A stretch of DNA of 64,000 nucleotides from Nannocystis sp. (GTDB taxonomy: Bacteria > Myxococcota_A > Polyangia > Nannocystales > Nannocystaceae): NCBI GenBank assembly GCA_016712315.1, contig JADJRG010000013.1:2206001-2270000 (forward strand), read 5' to 3'. A model generated the notes under the pieces. That model made no database searches. It was given only the letters and a program-made list of their open reading frames with translations, and had not been told where the DNA came from. The first letter of the stretch is position 1. Every line of letters begins with the position of its first letter. Shown here in pieces: positions 8,684 through 19,612 of this stretch. The translations under genes and the position numbers were made by a program.

Positions 8684-8715
8684 CCGCCGCGATCGAGGCC
8701 TCGATCGGGCGGCGG
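8684..8715. terminator. Hairpin between convergent genes, possible bidirectional terminator
   Basis: CCGCCG at 8684-8689 pairs with CGGCGG at 8710-8715. Inside is the perfect palindrome GATCGAGGCCTCGATC (8691-8706), with a small asymmetric internal loop. It lies between the stops at 8633 (+) and 8757 (-). There is no U-tract, so termination is inferred from position and stem strength only. Confidence 0.4.
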
Positions 8716-8756
8716 TTCTCGGGTCGACGCTGCTGCGAGCGATCACGCCGCGGCGA

Positions 8757-9374
8757 TCATTTGCCGACGTCGACGGGGATGCAGCCGCTGCCGCGCAGCG
8801 ACGCGCGACCCTCGGTGATCGCGTTGAACGCCTCGATCTTCCAGAGCAGCGCGTTGTTCACGTCGTAGCCGGAGACCGCGGCGTTGCTGCCCGCGATCTT
8901 GACGTCAGGCTTGCAGCCGGCGAACTCCTCGAGCGGCAGCGGCCCGACCAAGAATTTGCGCCCCTCGAGGGCGGTCGAGTCCAAGATGTCATACGTCACC
9001 GTCAGGTTGAGCGACGTCGCGAGGTCTTGGCGGTAGTCGGCGACCTCGCACTCGACCCGGGCGTTGACCGTCTCGCTGCACAGCCGCTCGCGCCACTCCT
9101 CAAAGATCGCCTCGCCCTCGACGCCGACCTGCGCGTACTCGGTGTGGGTGTTGAGGTAGAAGTCCTTGAGACACTCGAGGTAGTTGACGGTGATCTTGAC
9201 CTGCTTGGTCCCCGCGAAGAGGGCGGCGACGTCGCTCTGCGCCGAGACGCCGGGCCGGACCTCGACGCACACGAAGCCGTGGGTCTCTGGCTCCTCGTCG
9301 GGCTTGCAGCTCAGCGCGGTGGAGAGGGCCGTGATCAGGGCTGGGACCGTGAGGAGGTGCGCGCGCGACTTCAT
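8757..9374 (-). CDS. Putative lipoprotein of unknown function
   Basis: 205 aa from ATG 9374 (MKSRAHLL); a further ATG at 9395 adds seven residues before the signal peptide. The lipobox is STALSC, Cys23. The mature part contains six Cys and a single compact domain with phrases VKITVNYLECLKDFY and NLTVTYDILD. Nothing recognisable by family. It stands alone: convergent with 7836-8633 and divergent from the terpene-cyclase-like gene (228 bp between starts, where I see only GC-rich sequence and no clear promoter). Confidence 0.6.
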   Translation of the reverse strand: MKSRAHLLTVPALITALSTALSCKPDEEPETHGFVCVEVRPGVSAQSDVAALFAGTKQVKITVNYLECLKDFYLNTHTEYAQVGVEGEAIFEEWRERLCSETVNARVECEVADYRQDLATSLNLTVTYDILDSTALEGRKFLVGPLPLEEFAGCKPDVKIAGSNAAVSGYDVNNALLWKIEAFNAITEGRASLRGSGCIPVDVGK

Positions 9375-9602
9375 GAGGCGGCAGTTTGGCAGCACCCAGG
9401 CGCGGATCGCAAGGGCCCTAGCGGCCAGTGATCAAGCTCGCGCGGGGGCTCGGCGGCCGAGCGCGGGCGACGTCGCGGCGTCGAGGAGCACGTGTGACGC
9501 CTATCACCAGGCGCAGCGACGCCGCGTGATAGCTTCCGGCCGCCTCGACGAGGGGGCCGCGCCCGCCCCCTGGTCAGCGGGTGCGGGCGCGGAGAGAGCA
9601 GC

Positions 9603-11444
9603 ATGCGAGCGAGCAGCCTTGAAGACGACGTCGACGCGGAGCGACGCCTGGAAGCGACGATCGAGGGCGCGAGCGCGCGGGCGAGCGCGTGGCGTCGGCG
9701 AGCGCTCGCCCCGGAGCAGCGCGGGTCGGTCGCGGCCCCAGACGTCGGCGTAGCGTGCGAGGTGATCCTGGCGGACCGGCTCTTCCGCGACCTCAGCCCG
9801 GCCGAGGAGCAGGGGCTGATGGCGCGGATCCGCGGCGCACAAGACCCGAGCGGGGCCTGGCTGGGCCGCGGGGGCGCCCCGGATCTGTCGCTGACGGCGC
9901 TCGGCTGGTGGGCCTGCGTGCAGGTCGGGGACGATCCCCGCGAAGAGCGCCTGGAGCGGGCGTTGCGGGCGGTGCACGCGCTCGGCGGCGCCCAACGAGC
10001 GAGCTTCTCGGTGCGCTTGTGGTTGGCGATCGGCGGCCATATCCCGTGGAGCTGGCTGCCGGCGGTGCCGGCGGAGCTGTGGCTGCTGCCGGCGTCGTCG
10101 CCGTTCTCGCCGAGCCAGGTGTCGACGTGGGCGCGAGGGATCTTGACCCCCTATCTGCTGCTCACGCGCGCCCCGGCGCGGGTGCACCTCGCGAGCGCGG
10201 CGCCGCTGCTGCTGACCCGCGGCGGCGCGCCGATCCCGCCGCGGATCACGCGCGACGGCCTGATCGGTGACCTCGTGCAGAACCTGGACGCGGCGATCAA
10301 GGCGCTGCGCAAGGTTCCCAGGGGGCCGCTGCTGCGCGCCTCGCTCGCGCGCGCGCAGGCGTGGCTGGCGGCGGCCCAGCAGGCGCACGGCGGGTGGTTC
10401 TCGGCGCGTCCGACGATCTTGAGCTTGCTCGCGCTGCGGGTCGCGGGGGCGCCCTTCCATGACCCGCGGATCCGCCGCGGCCTGGACTACCTGCGCGGCG
10501 CGCGGGGGCTGGTGGTCGGCGGTGAGGCGCCGCAGCTCGCGCAAGGCCTGCAAGGGGCGCCGCTGGCGGTGATCGCCCGGCTGATCCAGGCGGCGCCGCA
10601 GGACGAGGACGCGCTGCCGTGGCTGCTCGCGCAGGAGATCAGCGAGCCCGGCGAGTGGCAGCGCCGCGCGAACGCGCCGGCCGGCGGCTGGCCGGTGGAG
10701 GCGGGGGCCCGCGAGATCCTCGACGTAGAGGCGACGTGCGCGGCGCTCGACGCGATCGCGGCGCTCCCGAAGACCGCCTCGCAGAGCGCGGCGGCCTGGG
10801 CGGCGACCCGCAGGGCGATCGAGGTGTTGTTGGCGATGCAAGAGCCGGACGGCGCGTTCGCCCGCTTCGAGCGCGGCGAGTCGTCGGTGTGGTTGACGAC
10901 TGCGCCGTGGCGCGACGCGGAGCTGCTCGCCTACGGCCACGTCGACGACGAGGCGCGTGTGCGCCGCACGGCGATGGTGCTCCGCCAGCTCGCGCGGGTC
11001 GGCCTGCGCGCCGAGGACGACCGGGTGCGTCGTGCTCTCACATGGCTGGAAGGACAGATCGACGCGCGGCTCGGTCGCTGCGCCACAGAGACGCTCGCGG
11101 CGCTCGCTCAGGCGGCGGCGCTCTACCCCCCGGAGGGGGCGCCGCGTCGCGAGGCGATCGAGCGGCAGCTCCGCGCCCGCCAGCGCGAGGACGGGTCGTT
11201 CGGCGCGGCGGTGACGACCGCGGCGGCGCTGATCGGCCTCTGCGCGGTGCAAGAGCGGCCTTGCGTGCAGGCGCGACGGGCCGCGCGCGCGCTGGTCGCG
11301 CTGGTCGAGTCCGGCGCGGTCGACCGCGAGGGCGCGACCATCAGCGGCCACGGCTTCAGCCTCACCGCGGAGGACCCCTCCGCGGGCGCTCGCGAGGCGG
11401 CGCTCGCGCTGCGCGCCTACGCGGCGCGGGGGGGGCAGCTCTGA
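9603..11444 (+). CDS. Squalene-hopene-cyclase-fold protein with altered catalytic motif
   Basis: 613 aa, near the length of squalene-hopene cyclases (about 630). The order of landmarks follows that family: first QW-type repeat QDPSGAW (80-86), GAPDLSLTALGWWA, IPWSWLPAVPAELWLLP, second repeat QQAHGGW (259-265), PGEW then AGGWPVE, the catalytic region at 374-378, then QW-like repeats QEPDGAF (413-419) and QREDGSF (527-533). The family proton-donor motif DXDD(T) reads D374-V-E376-A377-T378: the general-acid Asp is Glu and the last Asp is Ala. It also lacks the D-C-T-A motif of oxidosqualene cyclases. Either the enzyme works with Glu on another polyprenoid, or the fold has been reused for binding. 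Next gene, 127 bp downstream on the same strand, is a squalene-monooxygenase homologue. Confidence 0.8.
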   Translation: MRASSLEDDVDAERRLEATIEGASARASAWRRRALAPEQRGSVAAPDVGVACEVILADRLFRDLSPAEEQGLMARIRGAQDPSGAWLGRGGAPDLSLTALGWWACVQVGDDPREERLERALRAVHALGGAQRASFSVRLWLAIGGHIPWSWLPAVPAELWLLPASSPFSPSQVSTWARGILTPYLLLTRAPARVHLASAAPLLLTRGGAPIPPRITRDGLIGDLVQNLDAAIKALRKVPRGPLLRASLARAQAWLAAAQQAHGGWFSARPTILSLLALRVAGAPFHDPRIRRGLDYLRGARGLVVGGEAPQLAQGLQGAPLAVIARLIQAAPQDEDALPWLLAQEISEPGEWQRRANAPAGGWPVEAGAREILDVEATCAALDAIAALPKTASQSAAAWAATRRAIEVLLAMQEPDGAFARFERGESSVWLTTAPWRDAELLAYGHVDDEARVRRTAMVLRQLARVGLRAEDDRVRRALTWLEGQIDARLGRCATETLAALAQAAALYPPEGAPRREAIERQLRARQREDGSFGAAVTTAAALIGLCAVQERPCVQARRAARALVALVESGAVDREGATISGHGFSLTAEDPSAGAREAALALRAYAARGGQL

Positions 11445-11488
11445 TCGACCCGCGACCGGCGGGGCGCGCCCTCGCTCGTAGTTCAAGC

Positions 11489-11515
11489 GACAGAAGTGTC
11501 TCAAGGGACATGTCC
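11489..11515. promoter_or_regulatory. Paired inverted repeats upstream of the flavoenzyme gene
   Basis: GACA-GAAG-TGTC (11489-11500) is followed five bases later by the perfect palindrome GGACATGTCC (11506-11515). Both share the GACA/TGTC half-site. They sit 57-83 bp before the ATG at 11572, in the 127-bp gap after the cyclase-like gene, and could be an operator. The gene itself has a strong Shine-Dalgarno (AAGGAG, about 10 bp before the ATG). Confidence 0.3.
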
Positions 11516-11571
11516 ATCTGCGCGTCGTCCTCAGACGCCGCGCGCGGAGAGGCCTCAAGGAGAGGAATTTT

Positions 11572-13029
11572 ATGAGGAAGATCGACCGCCCTGGCCCTCA
11601 ATACGATGTGGTGATCGTCGGCGCGAGCATCGCCGGCTGCGCGGCCGCTCAGGCGCTCGCGCTCGCGGACAGCGAGCGGCGCCGGCGGATCTTGGTGATC
11701 GATCGCCACCGCGGGGTCTCGCCGCGCTTCGCGGGCGAGCTGATCCACCCGCGCGGGGCGCAGATCCTCGAAGATCTGGGCTTCTATGGGCCGCTGCGCG
11801 CGGCCGGGGCGGTCGACGTCGAGGGCTTCTCCGTGCTCGAGCGGGCGGACGGCCGCTACGTCGAGCTCGCGTACGAGGAGATCGTCGGGCAGCGGCCTCG
11901 CGGGCTCGCGGCGCACCACAAGTCGCTGGTGAGGGTGATGCGCGGGGTGATCGCGGCGCAGCCGCAGATCGATCTCTGCGAGGGGTGGGTGATCAAGGAG
12001 CTGCAGCGGGATCGCCAGGGCGTGGCCTGCGGCGCGCTCTTGGAGGGCGACGGCGCGGAGGTCCTGGTCCGGGCGGATGTGGTGATCGGCGCCGACGGCA
12101 AGGCGAGCGCGGTGCGTCGCCTGGCCGGCCTGCCGGATGAGCGCGAGACGATCGGCTTCACGGCGGGGCTCGAGATCAAGGACGCGGCGGTGCGGGCGCC
12201 TCGCTTCGGCAACGTGGTGCTGGGGGCGTGGGGGCCGATGCTGATCTATCCGATCACGGAGGGCGCGGACGGGGCGCTGACCTACAGGATCACGATCGAC
12301 CTGCCGCAAGCGCTGCCGGCCAAGGGGGCGCGCCTGGCCGACTTCTTGCTCGACGCGTACGTGCCGTTCTTGCCGGAACGCCTGGCCGAACAGACAGCCG
12401 AGGCGCTGCGCGGGCGCCGCGGGGCGATCGAGATGGCGCCGACGGTGAACTTGCCGGCCCCGCGGGCGGCGCTGCCAGGGATCGCGCTGATCGGCGACGC
12501 GGCCGGCTGCTCGCACCCGATCACGGCGAGCGGCATGACCATGGGCCTGCGCGACGCGGAGCGCCTCGGCGAGGAGGCCCGCCGCCGGGCTCGCGCGCCG
12601 CGCGGCGAGCGCTGGCTGGATGAGGGGAGCCTGCGCCGCTACCGCGCGGAGCACGACCGCTACGTGCCCACCCGGCAGGCGCTCGCGGACGCGATCTACG
12701 AGGCGTTCCGCGGCGGCAATGAGGGGGCGCGGGCGATCCAGCGGGCGTTGTTCGAGTACTGGGAGAGCGGACCTTCGGCTCGTCGCCGCTCGATGGCGCT
12801 GCTCTCGTGCGCGGAGGGGCGGCCGTCGGTGTTTCTCTCCGAATACATCAAGACCGCGGGGCACGCGCTCGGCAGCAGCATCGTGCCGCGGCACGCGACG
12901 CACTTCCCGCTCCAAGACCGGGCCCGCCAGGTGCGCGGCGCGGTCAGCCTCGCGACGGATAAGCTCGGCTTGGTCACGCAGGTGATGTGGGCGCAGATCC
13001 GGCCGGCGTGGCTGCCACGCGAGGCGTGA
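11572..13029 (+). CDS. Squalene-monooxygenase-like FAD-dependent oxidoreductase
   Basis: 485 aa. FAD-binding elements: Rossmann loop GASIAG (17-22), DG motif region IGADGKASAVRRLAG (172-186), GD motif IGDAAGCSHPITASGMTMG (307-325). Collinear similarity to squalene epoxidase as I recall it: RFAGELIHPRGAQILEDLG matches the R-x-x-GE-x-x-QPGG...L-x-x-LG block; VVLGAWGPMLIYPI matches the substrate-domain strand; GDA...HP-[LI]-T-x-x-GMT is the squalene-epoxidase form of the GD motif; AIYEAFRGGNEGARAIQRALFEY matches the C-terminal helix. The enzyme probably epoxidises or hydroxylates a long isoprenoid, membrane-associated. Geranylgeranyl reductases are the next-closest family. The pairing with a cyclase-fold protein mirrors bacterial sterol loci. 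Confidence 0.8.
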   Translation: MRKIDRPGPQYDVVIVGASIAGCAAAQALALADSERRRRILVIDRHRGVSPRFAGELIHPRGAQILEDLGFYGPLRAAGAVDVEGFSVLERADGRYVELAYEEIVGQRPRGLAAHHKSLVRVMRGVIAAQPQIDLCEGWVIKELQRDRQGVACGALLEGDGAEVLVRADVVIGADGKASAVRRLAGLPDERETIGFTAGLEIKDAAVRAPRFGNVVLGAWGPMLIYPITEGADGALTYRITIDLPQALPAKGARLADFLLDAYVPFLPERLAEQTAEALRGRRGAIEMAPTVNLPAPRAALPGIALIGDAAGCSHPITASGMTMGLRDAERLGEEARRRARAPRGERWLDEGSLRRYRAEHDRYVPTRQALADAIYEAFRGGNEGARAIQRALFEYWESGPSARRRSMALLSCAEGRPSVFLSEYIKTAGHALGSSIVPRHATHFPLQDRARQVRGAVSLATDKLGLVTQVMWAQIRPAWLPREA

Positions 13030-13046
13030 TCGCTCGGTCGTTTCTG

Positions 13047-15137
13047 TTAGAACGACTCGTCGAGCAAGTAGCGGCGGAGGAAGAGCACCGTCGCGTACAT
13101 TTGGTAGTCCTGGTTGCGCTTCTTCGCGAAGCCGTGGCCCTCGTCGTTGGCCTCGATGTACCAGGCGGGCGCGCCGTTGGCGGCGAGGGTCTCGACGATC
13201 TGCTCGGCCTCGCTGGCGGGCACGCGGGGGTCGTTGCGGCCTTGGATGACCAGGAGCGGGCGCTTGATCTTGTCGGCGTGATGGAGCGGGGAGATCGACC
13301 CCAGAAAGGCGCGGATCTGCGGGTCGCGCTCGTCGCCGTACTCGACCCGGCGGAGGTCGCGGCGGTAGGCCTCGGTGTTCTCGAGGAAGCTGACAAAATT
13401 GGAGATCCCGACGATGTCGACGCCGCCGCGGATCCGGTCGGCGTAGCGGGCGCTCGCGGCGAGGGTCATGTAGCCGCCGTAGGAGCCGCCCATGATCACG
13501 ACGCGTCCGGCGTCGAGCTCGGGCTGGGCGGCGATCCAGTCGAGCAGCGCGCCGATGTCAGCGACCGCGTCCTCGCGCTGGCGTACGTCGTCGAGGCGGA
13601 CGTACGACTTGCCATAGCCGGTGGAGCCGCGGACGTTGGGGTAGATCAGGGCGACGCCGAGCTCATTTAAAAAATAATTGTTGCGGCCGATGAAGCCGAC
13701 CCGCGACTGCGCCTCCGGGCCGCCGTGGATGATGATGAGGGCCGGCCGCGGGCCGGTGAAGCGCGGCGGGGGGCGGTAATAGAAGCCGGGGATCTCGCGC
13801 TCATCGAAGCTCTTCCAGCGGATCGGCTCGGGGACGACGAAGGTGTCGGCGACGAGGCCGCCGGCCTCGCTCTCGGTCCAGCGCGTGGCCTCGCCGCTCG
13901 TAGGGTCGAAGGACCAGACGTCGGCGGGGGAGCGCGCGGAGGAGACGGTGAAGGCGAGGCGTTGACCCTGTGGGTGCCAGTGCAGGCCGCTGATCACGCC
14001 CTCGGGGAGCTTCGTGGAGATCGGCTCCTCTCGCAGCGTCTGGCCGTCGTAGAGGTGGAGGCGGGAGGGGCCGCCCTCGTTGGTGAGCGCGGCGATCCGG
14101 GCGCCGTCGCGGCTGAGCGCGAAGCCCTCGACGTCCCAGGGGAGCGCGCCCGAGATCGCGCGCAGCTCGTGCGTGGTGAGGTCGAGGCGCACGAGCATGC
14201 GGTGCTCGACGCCGCCGTCGGTCGTGGTGATGACGGCGCGGCCGTCCGCCGTGAAGGCGCCGCCTGTCCAGGCGACGGGCTGTCCGTCGGAGTCCGGGGT
14301 CAGGCGGTGCTGCTCGCCGCTCGAGGAGTCGACCAGCCAGAGGTGACTGCGCGCGACGGAGATGTACTCTTGGACGAGGATGAGGCCGCCGTCAGGGCTC
14401 CAGTCGAGGGGCGCCCAGCCGCCGCCGGTGACGGCGGTGAGCATGCGGTCGCTCTCCGGTCGCCTCGGATCGACGACGTAGAGGTCGGTGTCTTGGCCGG
14501 TGCGGCGGGTCGAGGTGTAGACGAGGCGTTGGCCGTCGCGCGAGAAGATCCCGAGGGTGTTCTTGGAGCGCGCGCCGCCGTCGCTGAGCAGGGTGAGGGC
14601 GCCGGTGGCGAGGTCGAGGCGCCAGTTCTGGCCGAATTCGTCGCCGCCGCGGTCCTTGTTGAAGACGAGGTAGTCGCCGTCGCCGACCGGGGGATAGGCG
14701 GCGACGCTGACCTTGTCGCGGAAGAAGGTGAGCTGGGTGCGGGCGCCGCCCGGGGCGCGGAGCTGGTGGAGCTGCGGGGTGTCGGCGAAGCGGGTGGAGA
14801 TCAGCAGCCTGTCGCCGCTCGGGTGCCAGCCGAGCGCGTTGGCGGCGCGGATCTCAGCGTAGGGGGCGAGGGCCTCGGCGAGCTCGCTGGGGATCGCCGG
14901 GACGCCCTCGACGCGCAGCGACTCGGGCGGGGTGATGATGTCGCCGGCGGGCGCCGGATTGGTGGGCCCTGCCGGCGCGGGTCCGCTCGGCGTGGGCTGG
15001 TCGGCGTCGGGGAGGGGGCGTGGTCGCGGCTGCGCGGCGGGGTTCGGGCCGCAGGCGAGGAGCAGCGCCAGCGCCCCGAGGGTGAGGCTGCGGATGGAGC
15101 GAGCAGGCGGAGCAGGAGGGGCGAGCAGGGCGGGCAC
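13047..15137 (-). CDS. S9 family (prolyl oligopeptidase) serine peptidase, lipoprotein
   Basis: 696 aa. The signal peptide has lipobox LALLLAC (Cys29), then a Pro-rich spacer to about 70. A WD/PD40-like beta-propeller spans about 75-425. The alpha/beta-hydrolase peptidase domain holds Ser552 in GGSYGG, Asp636 in GRNDPRVP and His668 in DEGHGF. This is the S9C acylaminoacyl-peptidase/dipeptidyl-peptidase layout: the propeller filters substrates so that only short peptides are cut. It is probably periplasmic or surface-anchored for peptide nutrition, as expected in a predatory or proteolytic bacterium. Its stop is 17 bp from the stop of the convergent flavoenzyme gene. Confidence 0.9.
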   Translation of the reverse strand: MPALLAPPAPPARSIRSLTLGALALLLACGPNPAAQPRPRPLPDADQPTPSGPAPAGPTNPAPAGDIITPPESLRVEGVPAIPSELAEALAPYAEIRAANALGWHPSGDRLLISTRFADTPQLHQLRAPGGARTQLTFFRDKVSVAAYPPVGDGDYLVFNKDRGGDEFGQNWRLDLATGALTLLSDGGARSKNTLGIFSRDGQRLVYTSTRRTGQDTDLYVVDPRRPESDRMLTAVTGGGWAPLDWSPDGGLILVQEYISVARSHLWLVDSSSGEQHRLTPDSDGQPVAWTGGAFTADGRAVITTTDGGVEHRMLVRLDLTTHELRAISGALPWDVEGFALSRDGARIAALTNEGGPSRLHLYDGQTLREEPISTKLPEGVISGLHWHPQGQRLAFTVSSARSPADVWSFDPTSGEATRWTESEAGGLVADTFVVPEPIRWKSFDEREIPGFYYRPPPRFTGPRPALIIIHGGPEAQSRVGFIGRNNYFLNELGVALIYPNVRGSTGYGKSYVRLDDVRQREDAVADIGALLDWIAAQPELDAGRVVIMGGSYGGYMTLAASARYADRIRGGVDIVGISNFVSFLENTEAYRRDLRRVEYGDERDPQIRAFLGSISPLHHADKIKRPLLVIQGRNDPRVPASEAEQIVETLAANGAPAWYIEANDEGHGFAKKRNQDYQMYATVLFLRRYLLDESF

Positions 15138-15243
15138 TTGTGGCCGTTGTACTGCAAGGCGCGCGGGGGCGTCACGTGGCGGCGGGGGTGCTCGCGCTCC
15201 GAGACGCGCGTGGGCGCGGCGTCAGGCGGGCCTGGGACGATGT

Positions 15244-15756
15244 TCAGGCGACCTTGTGGCCGCAGAAGGTGCAGTGGGCGCTGCTGCCCGGGGTGAGGAT
15301 CACCTGCGAGATCCCGCCGCACGAGGGGCAGTGGACGCCGACCTGCTGGACGCCCGCGTGCGCGGAGCCGGAGATGAAGACGCCGTGCTCGTAGTCCATC
15401 CGACCGACGAGCTTTCCGGCGGCGATCGCCTCGAGCACGAGCTCGCGGGCGCGAGGCGCGGCGACGCCGAGCTGCTCCGCGAGCTGCGTCAGGGGCAGGC
15501 GCGTGGAGGCTTGACCCATGGCGATGACTTGATCGAGGCGGCGGGCGTGGCGGCCGCGGCGGACGCCGAGCGTCAGGAGGATCGCGGCAGGCAGGACGAA
15601 GACGCCAAAGCTCATGATCAAGATCCCGACGCCGGAGCTGGGGTGATCCGGCGCTGAGGGGGCGACGATCATGCCGACGCCGATCGCCGAGCAGGAGACG
15701 CCGATGAAGGCCAAGACGCCGCCGAGGATCAGCTTGGAGGTGATGGAGCCGCGCAT
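15244..15756 (-). CDS. Two-TM protein with winged-helix-like segment and C-terminal zinc ribbon
   Basis: 170 aa. Two TM segments (about 8-30 and 43-64) lie before a basic linker. A short helical region LTQLAEQLGVAAPRARELV looks like a winged-helix or PCI-type helix-turn-helix. The C-terminus is a zinc ribbon with Cys pairs CPSC (about 144-147) and CTFC (about 162-165). The soluble part is likely cytoplasmic. The same architecture is familiar from small myxobacterial proteins of unknown role. It is monocistronic, downstream of rhlE on the same strand as the S9 gene. Confidence 0.6.
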   Translation of the reverse strand: MRGSITSKLILGGVLAFIGVSCSAIGVGMIVAPSAPDHPSSGVGILIMSFGVFVLPAAILLTLGVRRGRHARRLDQVIAMGQASTRLPLTQLAEQLGVAAPRARELVLEAIAAGKLVGRMDYEHGVFISGSAHAGVQQVGVHCPSCGGISQVILTPGSSAHCTFCGHKVA

Positions 15757-15814
15757 GCGCCTGGGTATGGTCGGCGCGTGGAGCCGCGGCGGTCAAGCTG
15801 GCGGCGGCGTCCGC

Positions 15815-17194
<1,380 letters not shown>

Positions 17195-17246
17195 GTGGGT
17201 CGTTGCTCTTCGCGAGATCGATGGAGTCTAAAGAGAAGAAAAAGAT

Positions 17247-17276
17247 GAAGAGGCCCGGACAGCGCCGGGCCTCTTC
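17247..17276 (-). terminator. Intrinsic terminator of groES-groEL
   Basis: GAAGAGGCCCGG (17247-17258) pairs perfectly with CCGGGCCTCTTC (17265-17276) around a 6-nt loop. Read on the minus strand, the stem is followed by a T-rich run (ATCTTTTTCTTCTCTTT). This is the clearest rho-independent terminator in the window, 31 bp past the groEL stop. Confidence 0.85.
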
Positions 17277-17306
17277 GCGCGATCCCGCGAGGCGAGATCG
17301 TGTCGG

Positions 17307-18938
<1,632 letters not shown>

Positions 18939-18979
18939 GTGACTTATTCCTCTCTAGAAAATCGGTGGGTGTGGACGAC

Positions 18980-19285
18980 TCACGCCGCGCTGGCGTTGGA
19001 GTCGACGATCGCGAGGACATCGTCCTCGCGGAGGATGATGTGCTCGACGCCGTCGAGCTTGATCTCGGTGCCGCCGTACTTGCCGAACAGCACGGTCTCG
19101 CCGACCTTCACCTCGGGGGCGTTGCGCTTGCCGTGCTCGTCGAGCTTGCCGTTGCCGACAGCGATCACGATGCCGCGAGCGGGCTTCTCCTTGGCGGAGT
19201 CGGGGATGTAGAGGCCACCAGAGGTCTTCTCCTCTTCGGCCACGCGCTTGACCAGAATACGATCGTTCAGGGGACGAACCTTCAT
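18980..19285 (-). CDS. groS: Co-chaperonin GroES (10 kDa)
   Basis: 101 aa from ATG 19285, set by the Shine-Dalgarno AGGAG 8 bp upstream and by the family start MKVRPLNDRILVKR. An in-frame ATG at 19327 would add 14 residues lacking conservation. The mobile loop EEEKTSGGLYIPDSAKEK and the C-terminal KYGGTEIKLDGVEHIILRE are intact. It is the first gene of groES-groEL. Confidence 0.97.
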   Translation of the reverse strand: MKVRPLNDRILVKRVAEEEKTSGGLYIPDSAKEKPARGIVIAVGNGKLDEHGKRNAPEVKVGETVLFGKYGGTEIKLDGVEHIILREDDVLAIVDSNASAA

Positions 19286-19390
19286 CTTCGAATCTCCTGT
19301 GATACCGGCTGCTCGCCGGAGCTTCACCGCGGTGCGCGCCCACCCCGGATCCCGCTAAACATTCGGAATCACATGAAAAAGAGGGCGCGG

Positions 19391-19417
19391 TTAGCAGTCG
19401 CGCAGAGCGAGTGCTAA
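19391..19417 (-). promoter_or_regulatory. CIRCE operator (HrcA site) of groES-groEL
   Basis: TTAGCAGTC at 19391-19399, nine bases, then GAGTGCTAA at 19409-19417. On the minus strand it reads TTAGCACTC-N9-GACTGCTAA, one mismatch from the CIRCE consensus. It begins 106 bp before the groES ATG and lies just downstream of the promoter. By established knowledge, HrcA represses here until heat stress depletes active HrcA. hrcA itself is not in the window. Confidence 0.9.
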
Positions 19418-19426
19418 CGGGGCGGG

Positions 19427-19454
19427 AGTGTAGTGCGGGCCGGAAAACGGTCAA
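19427..19454 (-). promoter_or_regulatory. Sigma-70-type promoter of groES-groEL
   Basis: On the minus strand: TTGACC (complement of 19449-19454), a 16-bp spacer, then TACACT (complement of 19427-19432). The predicted start falls at about 19420, so the CIRCE operator lies immediately downstream in the transcript, the usual arrangement for HrcA control. Confidence 0.7.
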
Positions 19455-19612
19455 CCCCCGGCGCCACCGAATCCCAAGAAGTATTCAGATTCGCACCCAT
19501 GCGCTCGCTCACAAATGGCGGTTGATTGCGGCAGACGCGCTGCTACCGTGGGAAGTTGAGGGACGAATCCTCTTTACTTCAGCGCGAATTTTCCCGTCAC
19601 CCGAGGTGCGCC

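Noticed and set aside
9504..11558. 684-codon minus-strand frame opposite the cyclase-like gene
   Set aside because: Arg/Ala/Gln-rich antisense shadow; the plus strand has clear family motifs.
13037..13056. Small hairpin between the flavoenzyme and S9 peptidase genes as a terminator
   Set aside because: Only a 6-bp stem with no U-tract; too weak to call.
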